From Acarospora socialis (lineage: Eukaryota > Ascomycota > Lecanoromycetes > Acarosporales > Acarosporaceae): a stretch of 64,000 bases of DNA. The stretch lies in the NCBI GenBank assembly GCA_025617375.2, contig JAMYGW020000002.1:3472001-3536000 (forward strand), in the 5' to 3' direction. Positions 23,530 through 35,910 of this stretch are shown here, one piece after another. Numbering within the stretch: position 1 is the first letter of the stretch; each line of letters opens with the position of its first letter. Position numbers and translations under genes: made by a program. Below the pieces are notes generated by a model. It did no database searches and was not told the DNA's origin. It was given only the letters and a program-made list of their open reading frames with translations.

Positions 23530-25872
23530 ATGTCCTCAGGACTTCCCTCAGATGAAGTTGCGGAAGATTACAAGAACTCCCTCGAGGATCTAGCCATGAA
23601 CTCGAGGTATGAGATTAGCAATCTAACAGTCATTGCGAAGGAGAATACAGAACATGCTATGGCCATATCACGAGTTCTCGAGAACCATATTCGCACTGTA
23701 AGTTGACTACTTATAGCCCCCTAGCTTGTGACCTCTTGGTTAGGGGTTGAAACCTTTACTGTAGATTAGAACCAGTAGAGTAGCCTGATGAGGCTGGAAT
23801 AAAAGGACTGACTTGACAATAGGCACCCCCGAGTCGGAAACTGCCCGCACTCTATGTGCTCGATTCAGTTGTGAAGAACGTTGGGACCCCTTATACTCTG
23901 TTTCTTGGCCGAAACCTCTACCAAACTTTCATGAATGCATATACCTTGGTCGACAATCAGATTCGCAAGAAATTGGATGAGATGCTTAAGACGTGGAAGG
24001 AACCAGTCCCCGGATCTGTAGACACCAGACCCGTGTTTCCTGTTGAGGTTACACGAACCATTGAGAATGCTCTGATTAAAGCCAGAACAGCCGCAGTACA
24101 GCTACAACAACAACAAGCCAAAAGCCAACAAGAGATGTTAGCTCGAAGCCGGCCGACAGCAACACCTCCTGTACCCTGGCGAAACACCCCCACACCACCG
24201 CAGAGTACCTCCCGTCGCGCTCCCTTGCCTTTGAGTCAGAGTAATGGTCAGGCCTATGGGAGCAACGGCATAAGTCAGCCAAACGGCAATCATCAGGTAG
24301 ACAGATCCTTTACCCTGTTCTTAGTCGCCAAAGCTAACGGTTGACCTGGGAAGCCAACTCGCTCTGGGTTTGTCCCTCAATACCCAGGCCCTACCGCACC
24401 GCCTGCCCAGTCACTCTATTCCCAAACACCAGTCTTGAACCAAGTTTCCCAATCATATGGTTATTCAGATCCTCTCAATAAAGACATTGCAACTCTGATC
24501 TCGAGCGCGAGAACTGAGTTTGCGACGAATCCGTATGACCAGGGCATTCAACAGCGTCTCAAGGCGCTTCTTGATCTACAGAGTATTCTGCAGACTCAGC
24601 AATTACCACCTGATCAACTGCAAATGATCCGTGATCAGGTTGCACAACTTTCATCAGCAGCCCAGCCCGCGCTCCCGCCAGCGCCTGTTCTTCCTGTTGC
24701 ACCACCATCTTCTCAGCAAGCTCCACCACAGCAAGAACCGAGCTTAACTTCCTTGTTTGCACCGAACGCACTGGCACAACTACTCGCATCTACTGCTAAG
24801 CAACAGCAGCCTACGCCTCCGCCTCCTCAACCTCATTTGCCGGTGCGGCAGGTACAAACACCATTGTCTCAGGCACCTCCGAGTTTAGCACCTACCCCTG
24901 CAGGCGGAGAAAGCTCGTTGCTGGCTTCTCTACGAGCTGCTGGTATGCTTCCACCATTAAACAGCACAGCGACCTTACCACCAGCAGTTCCGGCTAGCCT
25001 TCCCTTCCCATTTCCCCCTCCGCCCGTCGCCCCTACCCCTGTACTACCAACAGGTATTCCTCGCTCCGTGATAGCACCAATCGGCAATGACGTTGAATTG
25101 ACATCCGCTTCGTTGAAGATGTAAGCTGACCTATTCGACTAGGAAGTCATAACATTCTGCTGACCCTCTCTCTAGGCCACGACCCCATCTCATCTTCACC
25201 CTGTACGAGGCACAGTCTAATCAATGTACATCATGCGGACGTCGATTCGTTGCGGACGAGGAAGGAAAAAGGAGGAAAGCCAGACATCTGGACTGGCATT
25301 TCCGGATCAACCAACGAATGGCAGATGCAGCCAAGCGTGGGCAAAATCGGAGCTGGTATGTGGATGAGATGGTATGTAATATACTCAGCTCTAGGTATTG
25401 TGCTCCAAGCATTGACTCTTCATAGGAATGGATCAAATCCCGAGAAGTTGAGGAGGATAACCCTAGTGCAGGTGCCGATGGGCTTAGCGTCGCGAATGTA
25501 GTTATCAGCAGGCCTCAAGATCCCAAGACCAAGTGGATACGCGTCCCAGACGACCCCACTCTAGCCAACTCCCATTGTCCCATCTGTCAAGAGAAGTTCG
25601 AAACTCAGTGGAACCCAGACGCGCAAGACTTTGTCTGGATGGATGCGGTGAAGGTAGGACCACGTGTTTATCACGCTAGCTGTCACACGGAGGCCAGCAA
25701 GGGCGGTGGAGGAACGCCGATGAGGGCTGCTACTCCTGACTCTATACTGGGGAAGAGGAAAGCGGAGGTAAGATCATTCTACCAAACACATTTTCAAGGT
25801 GCTGACACGTCACAGCAGAATGATCTAGATGCACTTCGAGCTAGAATAAAGAGGGAACCTATAGCCTCATGA
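23530..25872 (+). CDS. PCF11: mRNA cleavage and polyadenylation factor Pcf11
   Basis: Subunit of cleavage factor IA. It binds the RNA polymerase II C-terminal domain and couples 3' end cleavage to transcription termination. The N-terminal CTD-interacting domain is read across exons 1 and 2: EVAEDYKNSLEDLAMNSRYE, then KLPALYVLDSVVKNVGTPYT. A Gln/Pro-rich middle follows (24090-25000), with runs such as QLQQQQAKSQQ and many PPP. Two zinc-finger sites appear near the C-terminus: CTSCGRRF with later His, and CPICQEKFETQW with HASCH. Exons are about 23530-23697, 23823-24296, 24354-25121, then three more after 25175. The last 3' intron at about 25768-25815 is inferred from GTAAGA and CACAG. An in-frame ATG exists at 23488, but 23530 gives the usual MSS start. 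Confidence 0.93.
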
Positions 25873-26443
25873 TCCTGCTAACTCTAAACTCAATCTCCCC
25901 TACCCATAATTCCCACCTTTTGCGGCCTTCCCACAATCCTCGGTGGAGTCTATATGTGTTTGCGACACTTTCTTGGTTTTGTACTCTTCCTAATTTTCAT
26001 ACACTCCATGCATCTCCTCTGGTGTCACAACGGGGGCTTCGGTGCATGGTGGGGGCGTTTCCTGCCAGTTGCATAATATCACGGTAACCTTACAATTCTA
26101 CAGTTTTAAAAATCCTTTTTTACAACGAAAGTCCTGTTACTCTATATACACAGGGCTATAAGTTAGCTATAAAGGGGAACCAGCGATGGTGTTCGTACTC
26201 ATACCCTACTCGTATACTTTGTAGATATGCGATATTCCACTAAGTTTAACCCCACACTACCTACCTGATATCATAGCAACCATAAGAATTCAATTATCTT
26301 GCCTATCTGATACTCAGCAATTCGTGAACACCAAACAACAAGCCATTGAGGCCTTCCATATACGACGCCCAGCAATTGGAACAACCCTGACTGGGCTAAG
26401 CAGAAGTCGGGCACAAGCTACCTTGACCTACCCCTTTTCCACC
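25873..26443. other. intergenic region after PCF11
   Basis: About 0.57 kb: PCF11 3' region and promoter of the oxidoreductase gene. No coding signal is seen. Confidence 0.5.
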
Positions 26444-27827
26444 ATGCCTTCGCCACATACAGTCAAATGGGGAATTCTAGGTCGGTCTCCTACCTACAGC
26501 CGATCAGCACTACAACCCTGTAGCTCAGTTTGACTAGAGGTCATCACATACTGTACTTCTCCAAATGGAGCTAACATCACCCAGCAACTGGTTACATCGC
26601 TCAAGGTACGCCAACACCCATGGGCCTTACTTCAGGCTTCGAGCCCTGACAGAGCGCCTCAGAGTTCACCAAGGATCTCATGCTCGATCCCTCAACCCGT
26701 GACGTCTCCGATGTGAAACATACAGTTGTCGCCGCAGCGTCCTCATCCTCCGCCGAACGAGCGAAGAAGTTCCTGCAAGAATGCAATTGCCCCTCCGACG
26801 CAGTCGCCTACGGATCCTACACCGAACTGGTGAAGGACAAGAACATCGACATCGTCTACATAGCCACGCCACACTCGCACCACTACCAGAACGCCATGCT
26901 ATGTCTGGAAGCCGGCAAGCACGTCCTATGCGAGAAGGCCTTCACGGTCAATGCGGCCCAAGCCAAGAGACTGGTGGAGACGGCGAGGGCGAAGAAACTG
27001 TTTCTGATGGAGGCCGTGTGGACGCGATACTTCCCGCTGAGCATCCAGATCCGGAAACTGATCACGGACGGGACGATCGGGAAGGTGCACCGAGTTATCG
27101 CCGACCTGAGTTTCGGCGACAACGTCGAGGAGAAATACGGCAGTGATCACCGCATGGTGAACATGGACTTGGCGGGAGGCGCATTACTTGACCGTACGCT
27201 TTCCTCCGTGGCCCCGCTCCGTTGCCCGCATCCAGGCTAACACAACAGTACACAAATCCAGTCGGCATCTACTCCCTAACCTGGGTCTTCCAAACCCTCT
27301 ACCACACGCAACCCCCTTCCGCCCGCAAGCCGCCCTCCGTCACCAGTTCCGTCACCAAATACGCCCGCACCGGCGCCGACGAAATGACTTCCATGATCCT
27401 GACCTTCCCCGCCACGCCCACCACGCCCGCCGCGCACGGTATCGCCCTCACGAACCTGCGCGTCGCCACCGACGTCGACGGCCACGGCCACAAGTCTTCC
27501 GGACCCGCAATCCGCATCCAAGGCACGGAAGGCGAGGTCCAGGTTGATGGGCCGGCGTTTCGACCCACGCATTATCGGGTTATCCCGAAAGGTGATGGGA
27601 GTGGGAAGGGGGAGGTGAGGGAGGTGGATTGTCCGATCCCGGGCAAGGGCATGTTTTGGGAGGCGGATGAGGCGGCGAGGTGTTTGCGGGATGGGCGGTT
27701 GGAGAGCGAGGGGTTGACGTGGGAGGAGAGTGTGGTGATTATGGAGACCATGGACGAGGTCAGGAGGCAGAATGGGCTGGTCTATCCGGAGAAGATCGAG
27801 ACGTTGGATTATCCGGTTGATTTATGA
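26444..27827 (+). CDS. Gfo/Idh/MocA-family NAD(P)-dependent oxidoreductase
   Basis: Four exons (26444-26480, 26585-26605, 26663-27193, 27262-27827) give 384 residues. The start reads VKWGILATGYIAQEFTKDL, the GxGxxA-type Rossmann start of this family. KNIDIVYIATPHSHHYQNA and GKHVLCEKAF (EKP-like, with the catalytic Lys) follow, then MEAVWTRYFP and GGALLDLGIY. These match fungal dimeric dihydrodiol dehydrogenase / NADP D-xylose 1-dehydrogenase proteins, which are usually 380-400 residues. Substrate cannot be told from sequence; a sugar such as xylose or a trans-dihydrodiol is likely. The tiny 21-nt second exon and the CAG acceptors are needed to restore the nucleotide-binding motif. Confidence 0.88.
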
Positions 27828-28430
27828 GTTTGTGTCGTTTTCACACGTAGGGGTGAGAGGGTTGGGGACTAAAGACTTCCCGTCAAGAACTTATAGTCTA
27901 GAAATAGATCTAGGTTTGAAAGACTAGACTAACATTTAGGGTCAATGGTTTGTGAATTTAGCTTTATTGATTGCTGCGAGGCTTTGGATTGGGTTCATGG
28001 AGCAGCTTCAAGCAGCGTTCGATTGGGTGGACGCTGAAGGGAATTCATTGTTGAAAGGTTAGTTATGCACAGAAACTGACGACTTTATTCTGCCAGAGGC
28101 CGCGCGGCCATGCAAGGAGTTGGTGCAGAATAGATATGAGACTTTGAGAGTTCATTAATTGTAATGGTGGCTTCCTATAGCAATGCTCATGAGGAAGCAT
28201 CGTGGGATATGAGATCCGATGCTAACGTAGTATATGTAATACATGCGATGCAAGACACTCCGTACCGGTACATGCTCATGCTCAGCAGCGGCTGAGGCTA
28301 AACTTTTCGCGATAGATCTCACCCTGGCGAACAATAGCAGAGTCGCCCAACATGCGAGTAAGTCATAGCCTCTCCGATGCTTCAACGCGGTCCAAGAAGG
28401 TATTGTTTCGATGTCAAGGAGTGAGCAAGT
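27828..28430. other. convergent 3' region
   Basis: About 0.6 kb between the oxidoreductase and adenylate kinase stop codons. No gene is seen. Confidence 0.5.
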
Positions 28431-29485
<1,055 letters not shown>

Positions 29486-30062
29486 TGCTACACAAAGACG
29501 CGCGAAGATAGACCTGACCAAGGTATCCGAGGTCTATGAATGGGGTCCGCGGGTGGTGGTGAGGTTATGGATTGAGGTTCCTCCCAGAGCGTAAGGTAGT
29601 AAGATAGAGGTAGCTGGGTAACTCTGAGGTTGAACAGTAATTTTGTACCTCTGTACCTTCGTACCTCCGCCGTGTCCCTTCGGCTCGGAGGCAGGGAATC
29701 TTTACAATCTTTACCGAGTCGATCAACTGAACGCCTTTTACCCGGCTTTGACCATACACCTACGGAGTTCAGGGCAGACTTTGCGCTTTCTACATTGAAC
29801 AGCCTGTAGCAAGATGTCAACGTTGTATACGCTCGTGAGGCTTATGTTTAGTTCCTCAAAAGACCTAGAGAAATCGGGCAACTTGAAATCACGTGCTTTC
29901 CTGATGGCAGGTCGGGTGCGCTAGGCTGAGTTCGATTAGCTCTCATGAAGCTCAGGGACGCTGCATGAGGCGTGGTAGATTCAGTGACAGGACCGATCAG
30001 AATTGCCCATCAACAATACTACCATCCTCTCTTCCAACTTCTCCGTCGGTACACTATTCGCT
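29486..30062. other. shared upstream region of ADK1 and RPN8
   Basis: About 0.58 kb between divergent housekeeping genes, so it should hold both promoters. Open frames here have no domain. Confidence 0.5.
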
Positions 30063-31261
30063 ATGCCCGCCACAACTGCAGAAACCCTCTCACTCATTAC
30101 CCGAAACGTCTCCGTTGCGCCCCTAGTCCTTCTGTCAGCCGCAGATCATTATGGTCGATCAGCCAAAGGTACAAAGAAGCGCGTGGTCGGGGTGCTGCTG
30201 GGGCAGAACGATGGCAAGAATGTTAGAGTATCAAATAGCTTTGCCGGTATGATATCAAACCTTACCATTCTCAACGGCGCCAAGCTCATATGCGCCTGCA
30301 GTACCCTTCGAAGAAGACGACAAGGATCCATCAGTATGGTTCTTAGATCACAACTACGTCGAGTCGATGAACGACATGTTCAAAAAAGTCAACGCCCGGG
30401 AAAAGCTGATAGGATGGTATCACTCGGGTCCAAAGTTAAGGGCTTCAGATCTACAGGTCAACGAGCTGTTCAAGAGATACACACCGAACCCCTTACTAGT
30501 TATAATCGATGTACAGCCGAAAGAAGTCGGCGTGCCCACAGACGCGTACTTTGCAGTGGAGGAAATCAAGGATGTACGTTAATAAAGGTGCTGTTTGTTC
30601 TCAGGGTGTCTTGGCTAATGGTGTATCTCACTCACAGGACGGCACAACAACAACCAGGACCTTCGTTCACACGCCGTCAATCATAGAAGCCGAAGAAGCA
30701 GAGGAGATAGGAGTTGAGCACCTTCTGCGGGACATTCGCGACGTAGCAGTCGGCACCCTATCAACTCGCATCACATCCCAGTTACAGTCGCTGCAAGGCT
30801 TACACCTCCGATTACGAGACATCGGGCAGTATCTACAAAAAGTATTAGACGGGGAGTTACCCATCAACCACGCGATCCTCGGCAATCTTCAAGACGTCTT
30901 CAACCTTCTACCAAACCTGTCCACACCGAAAACGACACCCCAAATCAACGGGTCCGACAAGCCTCAAACCGAGAACAGCGAGCTGGCACGGGCGATGAGT
31001 GTCAAGACCAACGATCAGCTCATGACTATATATCTCAGTAGTCTAATCAGGGCGATTACCGCATTCCACGATCTGATAGAGAATAAGATACAGAATCGGC
31101 AGCAGCAGGAAGATAAGGAGGCTAAAAAGGACGAAGCGAAGGAAGGCAAAGACGAGAAGAAGGCGAATGGTGCAGCAGATGGTGAGAGCAAGGAGGGGAA
31201 GGAGGTCGACAGTAGTAAGGAAAAGGGGAAGGAAAAGAGTAATGACAAGTCGAAAAGGTAG
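30063..31261 (+). CDS. RPN8: 26S proteasome regulatory subunit Rpn8
   Basis: Lid subunit of the proteasome 19S particle. It forms the MPN heterodimer with the deubiquitinase Rpn11 and itself lacks the zinc-binding JAMM motif. Three exons (30063-30246, 30302-30573, 30638-31261) give 359 residues. The MPN domain covers about 20-150: [54 protein letters not shown], and [22 protein letters not shown]-terminal helix region follows, then a highly charged Lys/Glu/Asp/Gly tail ([15 protein letters not shown] and similar), as in fungal orthologues. Splice phases agree. Confidence 0.97.
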
Positions 31262-31582
31262 CGGAGTGGTTGAAGGGTTGGTGCGTTCCATACCTGAAGC
31301 ATTTCACAGGGTGTTTGCCCCGGCGCAGGATTGTTTGTGTGATTGTGGATGATCAGGACACTGCGAAGCGTTTCTGTCACTGCTCAGCCAGAAGCGAGTG
31401 GCCTGTACGAGCAATAATATGAGTAGGGTACCTTACTCGCCCAATATAGATCTCACATTCGCAGAATCCGCTTAGACCTCATCCGTGCCCCCCATCAAAC
31501 GTCGTCGTGCATACAACTCAAACTCCCACCCCATCATATCCCATCTAACCTGCCCGCATACGCCTCACCCCCCAAAGAAAGC
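31262..31582. other. convergent 3' region
   Basis: About 0.32 kb between RPN8 and the SWIM-domain gene. Pyrimidine-rich on the plus strand toward the right. No separate gene is supported. Confidence 0.45.
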
Positions 31583-32575
31583 CTACCCACCCCACCCAGC
31601 CCCCAGCCCCGCGCCCTCCCCCCTCCCCACTACCCTCTCCACCACAAACCCACCCAACAACCCACACCTCTCCCCCACCACACAAGCCAACAAATGCTTA
31701 CACACCGGCACCGCCTCTCCCCCCGCCGCCCACAACGAACTCAACCCTCCAAACACCCACTCCTTACTCTCCTCTCCCTCCTCCATCCCTCCTTCCCCTC
31801 CCCATCCATCCTCAACTCCTCCGACATCAGCAGTCTCCATGCCATCCTCAACGTCAATGTCGACATCCGCAGGAGCCCGACGACCAAAAGAAGCAACAGA
31901 AACCCGCGGCGTAGAACCGAAAGCGGAAAACGTGAACGCAGGACAGCTGCAATTCCACGCCCGCAGGCGCACTTCGTAGCTCTTCTCTCCTATCCCGGCA
32001 TAACGGGATCGGCCGGGCCGTTGTGCGGTGGCGGCGGCGGAGTGGACATAGTAGACTGCGTTGTGGGCCCTTCCCTTTGCCGTCGTGCTATCGGGTTCGG
32101 TCGTTGAGTTTTCCTTTCCCTTCTCCTTCGCCATCGCCGGACGCCCATTCTCGACGCTACCCCCATCCTCTTCCTCGTCCGCGTCCGCGTCCGTAAGCCC
32201 AGACTCATGTGCAGCAGCACCGTCTCCTTCTTTGGTGGTTCGACATGCTGCTTCTGCCCCGCAACCCAAGAGAACAGATGCTTGTGCCTGCTCCCGCTCC
32301 TGCTTGTCCGCCACCGGACCGATAACGACCCGCGTAACAAGCCCCCGATCCAGCAATTCGAGCGCAGGTAGAAACTCGTTAGGGAAGAGAGCGTGCAGAG
32401 TTAAGAAGAGGGACTTTGTAGATGGCGGGGCGGAGACGAGAGGGTTGGAGGGTAGGGGTGCGGTGGGCGGTAGGGGCGGTAGGGAGTTGAAGAGGGCGGT
32501 TAGGAGGGCTGTGGGGGTTGGGAGGGGGGAGGTGGGCATTATGGATTGTGGTTCGTTAGCGGGGGAGGTGGGCAT
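31583..32575 (-). CDS. SWIM zinc-finger protein, Sws1/Shu2-like
   Basis: One open frame of 330 residues. The C-terminal third holds AWNCSCPAFTFSAFG and, after an acidic insert, PVCKHLLACVV. This gives CxC...CxHxxA, the SWIM zinc-binding motif with the extra Ala seen in the Sws1/Shu2 family. In yeasts that family works with Rad51 paralogues in the Shu complex to promote homologous recombination. The acidic insert (DVDIDVEDGMETADVG region) between the two metal half-sites is longer than in yeast. The N-terminal part is Pro/Ala-rich. Two in-frame start codons, at 32575 and 32539, arise from a 36-bp tandem duplication. The family assignment is from the motif; a plain SWIM protein of other function is possible. 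Confidence 0.7.
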   Translation of the reverse strand: MPTSPANEPQSIMPTSPLPTPTALLTALFNSLPPLPPTAPLPSNPLVSAPPSTKSLFLTLHALFPNEFLPALELLDRGLVTRVVIGPVADKQEREQAQASVLLGCGAEAACRTTKEGDGAAAHESGLTDADADEEEDGGSVENGRPAMAKEKGKENSTTEPDSTTAKGRAHNAVYYVHSAAATAQRPGRSRYAGIGEKSYEVRLRAWNCSCPAFTFSAFGSTPRVSVASFGRRAPADVDIDVEDGMETADVGGVEDGWGGEGGMEEGEESKEWVFGGLSSLWAAGGEAVPVCKHLLACVVGERCGLLGGFVVERVVGRGEGAGLGAGWGG

Positions 32576-32601
32576 TATGGATTGTGGTTCGTTAGCGGGG
32601 G
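32530..32601. repeat. 36-bp tandem duplication over a start codon
   Basis: The unit AGGTGGGCATTATGGATTGT and its continuation recurs exactly 36 bp later. On the minus strand it encodes MPTSPANEPQSI, followed by MPTSP again, so the duplication is in frame and doubles the start codon of the SWIM gene. Confidence 0.85.
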
Positions 32602-33077
32602 TTGCGGGGTTGAGGGTGATGGTGTGATGGAGGAGTGTAGGTGAGGGGTTGGCGGTTCAGTGTTGACTCGAGTCTAATCTAAGAAGGAATCAAGCCGCCA
32701 GGTCCCGGTATGTGAAGTGGTGGACTGCTGTTTGAAGGGTAGCATAGGCGGAAGAGGAGGCCATAGGCGCATTGCATGTCGGTGCGAAGTACGTGCCCGT
32801 TGGGAAGCCCTGCTATCTCGGATCCGATATCGTGCCTAGACTGAGATACGAAATTTTTAAATCTCGAGTCAATCAGCCAGGTGGTGTGAGTTCGCCTCAC
32901 CTCCTGCGCTTCTCCAAATTCCCCGGTAAGGGAGATCGTCTTATCTTAGGGCTAGTACTCGCTTAACCAAAATGACAAGATGATTCACTCAGCATCGATC
33001 GTAAGTATCCAGTCTTCAATACAGTGCTTTCCATACCACGGATAGCCCTAAACAAGTTGGTAGAGACCGGAATCGGC
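32602..33077. other. intergenic region upstream of SWIM gene
   Basis: About 0.48 kb. Holds the SWIM gene promoter. No other coding signal is seen. Confidence 0.45.
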
Positions 33078-33087
33078 AAAAACAAAA
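33078..33087 (-). terminator. Pol III terminator of tRNA-Arg
   Basis: On the minus strand, T-runs of four and five lie 6 to 16 bases after the 3' end of the tRNA-Arg gene, as expected for RNA polymerase III termination. Confidence 0.75.
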
Positions 33088-33093
33088 CATCAT

Positions 33094-33165
33094 CGACGCG
33101 GATGGGACTCGAACCCACAGTCTTTGCCACCGGAAAGCAACGCGTTACCATTACGCCACCGCGCC
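33094..33165 (-). tRNA. tRNA-Arg (anticodon CCG)
   Basis: A 72-nt cloverleaf without intron. Acceptor stem GGCGCGG pairs with CCGCGTC (one G-U). D-stem GCGT/ACGC. Anticodon stem TTGCT/GGCAA with loop TTCCGGT gives anticodon CCG (codon CGG, Arg). T-arm GTGGG-TTCGAGT-CCCAT. Discriminator G. The A-box (TGGCGTAATGG) and B-box (GGTTCGAGTCC) are intact. Confidence 0.95.
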
Positions 33166-33831
33166 ATGCATGAAAATTATAGGCTCTTATTTGTTTATAG
33201 ATATGTCATGATTTTTGATTAACTCGACCCCATTGCCATGTAGGAGTGGAAACGCCACTGGCGAGTCATACACTGAACATGATAATCTGAACGGTGGTGA
33301 GGTGAGTCCTGTTCATGGACGAGTCCGAATATGGGTGCCAGCTACGAAAACTGAACGAAGGGACGAGCAGAGTGTACGAAGAGGACTAGATGCCTGTACC
33401 TGTCGGAAGTTAGGGCTTGGCTGCTTGGTGGATGGTTGGCTAATTCGAGACTTCAGTATACTGTCGACTGGTACGAAGGCGCCTGTGTATGTCGTATTAT
33501 ATCATAATTGTTACTTCCACGGAGAAGTATTAGAGGCCTAGGAGTTACTAGTAGCTCTGTTCGTTTGATTTGGCGAATGGAGGAAGTGGAGTCCTCTTCA
33601 ATTCTATCACTTCTTGGACCCAGACTTGGACTCGGAAGACTTTGTCGTATTATTACCAAACTCCCGCACGATTCTTCGTCTGGTCTAAAGGAGTATTATA
33701 ATCTAGCGTTGCAATGCAATCTAGACTCCGGTGTACAAGCACCTCCAGCGAAATCCAAACTCCCCCTTTCCCAAATGATGCCGACGTGGTACATGGTGCA
33801 AGCTCTAATGTCCCCCTTTCACCCCGCTGAC
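33166..33831. other. intergenic region left of the ubiquitin protease
   Basis: About 0.67 kb. Contains the upstream side of tRNA-Arg and the 3' side of the protease gene. No domain-bearing frame is seen on the plus strand; the frame at 33508-34491 is a shadow of the protease. Confidence 0.45.
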
Positions 33832-35345
33832 TTACACATTGGCCGATATGTTCTGCTTGGTATACGTAAGAACATACGCATCGAACCCCTCACGAGCCAA
33901 TGCCGTCCACAGTTCAACGTCCGACACCGTCGTATCGCTTATTTCCCTCCAGACATTGTCGGGTCCCCTGGCAACGTTGATGTAATGTCCGCCATTGAGC
34001 GTGCCACTGTGATAAATTACCGACGACAGACGATACAACAACTGCCCACCTATTTGTTGCTTTGGATGGCCGTGGAACTTGCTGAGGTCGAGCGACTCGG
34101 GGAAAACAATCTTGGTTCCAATTTTACTCGAGGCCATTATCCTGCTCTTTGGGTTCCACGTCCCTTCGAAGCGCTTAAGTGGGCAGATCAAGACCTCGGG
34201 TGCGAGCGTGATGAACTGCCGTCTCGTCTTGTCGCCATTGTCGCCGCATGCGGGGTTCTCACACCTCGCCTGACGTTGGGTGTAGAAGTTGCGCCTGATG
34301 ACGTTGATCAACTGATCCCCTTCTTTGGTACCCACAAGATCGGTGAACAGAGTGTAGTCGGGGGCCGTGGTCTCATTTTTCGGGCCCAAGAAACGGCTGG
34401 TCCTGCAGTTTGCACATTCAATTTCTTCGTCCGCGACAACCCCGAAAATGGCATCGAAGATGTTGGTTTGACTAATACGGCTGGTAAATAAGGGCAGGAA
34501 GACTTTCCGCAAGCGCAAGGATATACATACTTTTTTGGCAGTTGCTGCCGAATGGTCATAAGCATCCAAAGGAGAAACTCTCGAGAATCATGTTGCACAT
34601 GTTCGGGTTCTTTCCAGCCCACTAATACAACAGCGTCAGAGAAGGTTAGAAGAGTGACAACCGAAAGGACTTACTTCGTCGGAGATTTCTATTCATTTCA
34701 TTGGTTGCCCTCTTGACAACTGTCGTACGTTGTGTGGGACGAGGATAATGCGCCCAGAACGCCAGCTTCATGCGTCTCAGGTGGCAAGCCACACATTCTC
34801 CTCGTGTCTGGCCTGGTTCACTTAGTTCTCTCCTTTCGAAAAGGAAGGAGTAGTAGTCGTTACTTACAGTCATCAGGATGGTGATACTCTTCCAGCCAAT
34901 TCAGGAAGATCGGTAAGTGCATCAACACCTGGATAGATGCGTTACGGTAGCAGGTAACCCCAGTGTTGAACAGTCCGAAAGAACGGATGCCCTGTAGCAC
35001 CATGTACGGTTCCCAAGCTTTACTGAGGTACTTCATCTGATGGTGAAGGTAAGCCTCGAAAGTCGAGCGTTAGAGATTGGCACCTACCACAAGCCTACGT
35101 TGCTTTTCCTTTTGGTCTCTATTAGACCTCCACTTCGCGATTCGATCACTGACCGAGTTTGCCATCTTGTGTCTGTCGTGGTTGGTCCGCTCCGTAAATT
35201 TGATGGGATTCCGAAGCAATGCCTCTAGGGCTCGTACATGGGCGGTGTTATCAGGTCGGAGAAGCGATGAAAGTCTGCATTGGTGCTTTAAAGAGACAAC
35301 GGTCTTTGAGCTTCCTGTCTTGCGTCTCTCCATCATAATCGCCAT
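33832..35345 (-). CDS. ubiquitin-specific protease (USP/UBP family)
   Basis: Cysteine protease that removes ubiquitin from proteins. The Cys box is read as FGLFNTGVTCYRNASIQVL, with the catalytic Cys in TCY, in the exon at about 35038-34872. The His box is SVIYHSGTLNGGHYINVARG, in the last exon (34569-33832), with DAYVLTYTK at the end. A zinc-binding CxxC pair (CANC, and CENPACG later) sits in the last exon. Middle exons supply CVACHLRRMKLAFWAHY and WKEPEHVQHDSREFLLWML. At least four short introns are inferred. The ATG at 35345 is the first Met, but the same frame stays open upstream to about 35450 with protein-like sequence, so another 5' exon may exist. The specific UBP orthologue was not recognised. 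Confidence 0.82.
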
Positions 35346-35910
35346 CTTGTTGCGAACAAAGCCCGGATCCAGTAGACCTGAATCCGGAGGTCGGTCGAGG
35401 ATATTGTCCGGAAGCGGAACCTCACTCCAGTCCGCTTTCGGTAGTGGTTCTCATACAATGCTGAATCCCCGACAGTAGGAGTTCTTGGAATGGTTGTGGA
35501 AATTTATTAAAGGAGATACAAGTTCCCGATTGGGCGATGAATTGACAAGATCTGGAACGAGCTTAGGTACGCTTGCCACAGTGAAATCGTGAGCGTTACA
35601 GAGTTGTTAGGTAGGTTTCGATCCCACTCAACGACAGCGATAGAGATTCGAATTCTTGAATTCCTTTTCAGTTTTTACTATGAACAATAAAGACAACGAC
35701 ATTCAGTAACTAATTCGACCGTGATGCATACGACTTGAAGCATCATTGCGGGTGGTTGAATAAGGAATAAGAATAAGGCAAGGTGATGGATTCGCAAATG
35801 GCAATTTTTCCCGAGGCCACGGCACTAATCCGGATCAGTACCTACCCGCATGCGGCACCGGAGGGCAAGCAACGTAGCAGCATCTCCAGATCGCCGGCAT
35901 TGACATAGTA
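35346..35910. other. divergent region between ubiquitin protease and TRM9
   Basis: About 0.57 kb that should hold both promoters. The right part of an unfound 5' exon of the protease may lie near 35346-35450. Confidence 0.45.

Noticed and set aside
33508-34491. 327-codon plus-strand frame
   Set aside because: Lies opposite the ubiquitin protease, whose His box and zinc Cys pairs define the real strand.
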